Origin: Geomonas ferrireducens
GTDB taxonomy: Bacteria; Desulfobacterota; Desulfuromonadia; Geobacterales; Geobacteraceae
NCBI RefSeq assembly: GCF_004917065.1
Contig: NZ_SSYA01000001.1
Coordinates: 636,547 to 700,546, forward strand
DNA: 64,000 bases
Reading direction: 5' to 3'
Made by a program: the position numbers and the translations under genes. How positions within the stretch are numbered: position 1 is the stretch's first letter; the number at the start of each line of letters is the position of its first letter. Below, one piece after another: positions 60,228-64,000 of this stretch. Below the pieces are notes generated by a model. That model made no database searches, was not told where the DNA came from, and was given only the letters and a program-made list of their open reading frames with translations.

Positions 60228-60418
60228 CTTGCAGCCCCTCATCACCTGCGTAACCAGTCGTTTTACTTGCAACTCCCCTGAAGGCATACTACTCACCCTC
60301 CACCGGCTTGACAACTTTTTTCGCAGCATTCGCAGGATCAGGCAAAAAATAGGCAGGATCGGTCTACCTCCCTTCTCTTTCTCGGTAGTAGGATCTGATC
60401 ATCCTCAAAAGGGGATTA

Positions 60419-61535
<1,117 letters not shown>

Positions 61536-61564
61536 CGCAAAGAGAAAGAACAGGAGGATAAACC

Positions 61565-62623
61565 ATGTACAAAGCAAAAGCCTACTCCGCCGCAAGCGCG
61601 ACCGCACCGCTGGCATCCACGGTCATTCAGCGCCGGGAACCGACCGAGCGCGACGTCCAGATCGAAATCCTTTACTGCGGCATCTGCCACTCCGACCTGC
61701 ACACGGTGCGCGACGAGTGGAACAGCGTCATGCCCACCATCTATCCCTGCGTTCCGGGACACGAGATCGTAGGGCGCGTAACCAAGGTCGGCTCCGCGGT
61801 CACAAAATTCAAACCCGGAGACCTCGCGGGCGTCGGCTGCCTGGTCGACTCCGACCACACCTGCCCCAGTTGCAAGGCGGACCTCGAGCAGTTCTGCGGC
61901 AACGCGACCTTCACCTACAACTCCCCCGACAAGCACCTAGGCGGCGTCACCTACGGCGGCTACTCGGACAGCATCGTCGTAGACGAGCACTTCGTACTGC
62001 ACGTCCCGGCGAACCTGGAGCTCGCCGGAGTCGCACCGCTACTTTGCGCCGGGATCACCACCTATTCCCCGATCCACCGCTGGGGCGACATCAAGGGGAA
62101 AAAGGTCGGCGTGGTCGGTCTTGGCGGCCTGGGGCACATGGGGGTCAAGTTCGCCAAGGCCTTCGGCGCCCACGTCGTGGTATTCACCACCTCCCCCGGC
62201 AAGAAGGAGGATGCGCTGCGCCTGGGTGCCGACGAGGTGATCATCTCCACCGACGCCGAGCAGATGAAACAGCACGCGGGGACCTTCAACTTCATCCTGG
62301 ACACCGTCGCGGCAGATCATGACTTGAACGCGTACATCAACATGCTCGGACTTGAAGGGAACATCACCCTGGTCGGCGCGCCGGACAAACCGCTCGCGCT
62401 CTCCTCCTTCGCCCTTCTGTTCGGTAGGCGCAGCGTCTCAGGTTCGCTGATCGGTGGGCTTGCCGAGACCCAGGAAATGCTCGATTTCTGCGGCAAGCAC
62501 AACATCACCTCCGACGTGGAGATCATCCCGATCCAGCGGGTCAACGAGGCGTACGAGAGGCTGGTGAAGTCGGACGTGAAGTACCGTTTCTCCATCGACA
62601 TGGCCTCCCTCAAATCCGAATAA
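61565..62623 (+). CDS. Zinc-dependent NAD(P) alcohol dehydrogenase (YahK/CAD-like)
   Basis: A 352-residue medium-chain dehydrogenase. Catalytic zinc ligands in YCGICHSDLHTV and PGHEIVGRV, structural zinc Cys in CPSCKADLEQFC, and the Rossmann motif VVGLGGLGHMGVKFAKAFG. The YGGYSDSIVVDEHF segment is typical of YahK/cinnamyl-alcohol-type aldehyde reductases. AGGAGG precedes the ATG. Together with the aldo/keto reductase it would reduce toxic aldehydes to alcohols. Confidence 0.95.
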   Translation: MYKAKAYSAASATAPLASTVIQRREPTERDVQIEILYCGICHSDLHTVRDEWNSVMPTIYPCVPGHEIVGRVTKVGSAVTKFKPGDLAGVGCLVDSDHTCPSCKADLEQFCGNATFTYNSPDKHLGGVTYGGYSDSIVVDEHFVLHVPANLELAGVAPLLCAGITTYSPIHRWGDIKGKKVGVVGLGGLGHMGVKFAKAFGAHVVVFTTSPGKKEDALRLGADEVIISTDAEQMKQHAGTFNFILDTVAADHDLNAYINMLGLEGNITLVGAPDKPLALSSFALLFGRRSVSGSLIGGLAETQEMLDFCGKHNITSDVEIIPIQRVNEAYERLVKSDVKYRFSIDMASLKSE

Positions 62624-62769
62624 TCCCCATGTGGTTACTGCACGCAGTGAGGCGCCGGGTCCGCCAATGGCCCCGGCGCCGCCCCCATCTTCTTCCCGCC
62701 CGGACCGATCCCGGCTCCCTGGCGGGAAGATACGTCTTCACCGTATTGTGTATTGGAGGCCTAACCGCC

Positions 62770-63849
62770 ATGGCGGCAGCATCTATCAACGACAGCAGCG
62801 CATCCGGGCAGAAAAGCCCGAACCACTCTCCGCAACAGAACGCGGCGGTGATGTCGACGGGGAGCTTCATTGAAAGCGCCCGGGTGATGTGGAACTTCTT
62901 CTTCAACAAGCCCGCCGGCACCGTTCCCACCGGGGAAATTCCGGTCCGTAAGATGTCCCGTGAGCAGTTGCTCGCGGCACCCGACAACACGGTCTTCCGT
63001 CTCGGTCACTCGACCGTTCTTTTGAAGCTTCAGAACGCGTTCTGGCTCACCGATCCGGTATTTTCCGACCGCGCATCGCCGATTCCCTTCGCCGGGCCGC
63101 TCAGGTTTCACAAGCCGCCGATCAGCATCGAAGAGCTCCCCCCGATAAAAGGTGTGATCATCTCCCACGATCACTACGACCACCTGGACCGGCGCTCCAT
63201 CGTTGCACTGGCCGAGAAAACGGAATACTTCATGACGCCGCCCGGAGTGGGCGACATCATAACCGAGTGGGGCGTCCCCTCCGTCAAGATCAGGCAGCTG
63301 GACTGGTGGCAGTCGATCAAGATCGGCGGCGTCCTTTTCGCCGCAACACCTTCGCAGCACTTCTCCGGCCGCGGCCTCTTCGGCAGAAACAAAACCCAGT
63401 GGGGTTCCTGGGTGATGCTCGCCCCCGGCTTCCGGGTCTTTTTCAGCGGGGATTCCGGCTACTTCTCAGGATTCAAAAGGATCGGCGACGAATACGGCCC
63501 CTTCGACCTGACCATGCTGGAGGCGGGCGCCTACAACGAGCACTGGGCCGGCGTCCACATGATGCCTGAGGAGACGGTACAGGCGCACATCGATCTGAAG
63601 GGGAAGGTCCTGCTCCCGATCCACAACGGCACCTTCGACCTATCCATGCACCGTTGGCAGGAACCGTTCGAGCGCATCCTTCATCTGGCACAGGCGCGCA
63701 GCGTTCGCGTCTCGATGCCGTTGATGGGAGAGCCTGTTTATGCACGGGAGTCGGACGGCACGAGGCAGTGGTGGACCGGCGTCGATCCGGCCGGTGGGAC
63801 CGGCCACGTTCTAGTGAAAGGCCATGACCCGGTTCCCGAGCAGCAATGA
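62770..63849 (+). CDS. NAPE-PLD/UlaG-like metallo-hydrolase
   Basis: A 359-residue MBL-fold hydrolase of the group that includes NAPE-phospholipase D and UlaG. The zinc motif is ISHDHYDHLD; further ligands are in TPSQHFSGRG and FFSGDSGYF, and the C-terminal LPIHNGTFDLSMHRW. I choose ATG 62770 because GGAGG lies 9 bases before it; the frame extending to 62629 adds 47 very basic, unlikely residues. No signal peptide is clear, though the N-terminus is hydrophobic and Ala-rich. Third in line after the dehydrogenase, so it may join the aldehyde operon or have its own promoter in the 147-base gap. Confidence 0.88.
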   Translation: MAAASINDSSASGQKSPNHSPQQNAAVMSTGSFIESARVMWNFFFNKPAGTVPTGEIPVRKMSREQLLAAPDNTVFRLGHSTVLLKLQNAFWLTDPVFSDRASPIPFAGPLRFHKPPISIEELPPIKGVIISHDHYDHLDRRSIVALAEKTEYFMTPPGVGDIITEWGVPSVKIRQLDWWQSIKIGGVLFAATPSQHFSGRGLFGRNKTQWGSWVMLAPGFRVFFSGDSGYFSGFKRIGDEYGPFDLTMLEAGAYNEHWAGVHMMPEETVQAHIDLKGKVLLPIHNGTFDLSMHRWQEPFERILHLAQARSVRVSMPLMGEPVYARESDGTRQWWTGVDPAGGTGHVLVKGHDPVPEQQ

Positions 63850-63915
63850 CCGGTGTAGGGTGGTGGCGGCAAAACACCAGTCACCGAGAGCATGATCTTC
63901 CCGCCGGACACGTCC

Positions 63916-64000
63916 ACATCCCCTCCCCCGGAGGGGGAGGGTCAGGGAGGGGGAGCGCGCAGCTTAGTCCGGCGGGGGGGGGGGCCCCCCCCCCCCCCCC
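63916..64000. repeat. G/C-run palindrome and terminal homopolymers
   Basis: CCCTCCCCCGGAGGGGGAGG is a palindrome like other intergenic ones here. The last ~26 bases are a G run followed by a C run, which do not look like natural sequence and probably mark a contig end. Confidence 0.75.

Overview
The window reads as chromosome of a high-GC, metal-respiring member of the Geobacteraceae (Geobacter / Geomonas / Citrifermentans group, Desulfobacterota). This rests on a multiheme c-type cytochrome, a six-gene heme operon with a CobA-HemD fusion and an embedded CcsA-type protein, many large PAS/Cache sensor kinases without DNA-binding partners, and dispersed palindromic intergenic repeats. The assignment is inference from gene content; no 16S gene is present.

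Layout. (1) 1-1245, minus: a substrate-binding lipoprotein translationally coupled to a sensor kinase that runs off the left edge. (2) 1463-16075, minus: an envelope operon of triheme cytochrome, 1200-aa AsmA/YdbH-like protein, YdbL-like lipoprotein, exported 2759-aa TolB-like/TPR/CHAT protease, SH3 protein and M48 protease, closed by a terminator. (3) 16262-21705, plus: LolD-type ATPase, FtsX/MacB permease, LolA-like periplasmic protein and an outer-membrane barrel, a four-gene export unit. (4) 21901-24483: a fusion of a cyclic-nucleotide domain, a degenerate sigma-54-type AAA domain and a NapH/NosR-like iron-sulfur membrane module. (5) 24669-29344: promoter, M-box magnesium riboswitch and terminator ahead of an MgtA P-type ATPase, followed by an EIIA-like protein whose phosphoryl His is Asp and a DUF4337 membrane protein; an unrecognised 498-aa membrane protein converges on this set.

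(6) 30969-45567: five large sensor kinases, none with a DNA-binding output, three of them in one operon. (7) 45598-50707: HEPN/MNT toxin-antitoxin pair, tRNA-Phe, EF-P-like EfpL/YeiP with an Arg33 tip, S4 RNA-binding protein, SUI1/YciH, two metal-site proteins separated by an FNR/DNR-like box (RNase Z-like hydrolase and cupin), and a divergent MreB-like protein. (8) 50838-57539, minus: heme/siroheme operon (siroheme synthase, CcsA/HemX-like, hemA, hemC, cobA-hemD, hemB). (9) 57671-59309: thioredoxin, TlpA-like protein, a 64-aa orphan and a 21-bp minisatellite. (10) 59310-63849: AraC regulator divergent from aldo/keto reductase, zinc alcohol dehydrogenase and a metallo-hydrolase, resembling a YqhC-controlled aldehyde response. 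The final bases are G and C homopolymers, probably an assembly artefact.

The most unusual items are the exported CHAT protease operon joined to a YdbH/YdbL pair, the cNMP/dead-AAA/ferredoxin fusion, and the riboswitch-controlled MgtA operon carrying a His-to-Asp EIIA-like protein.
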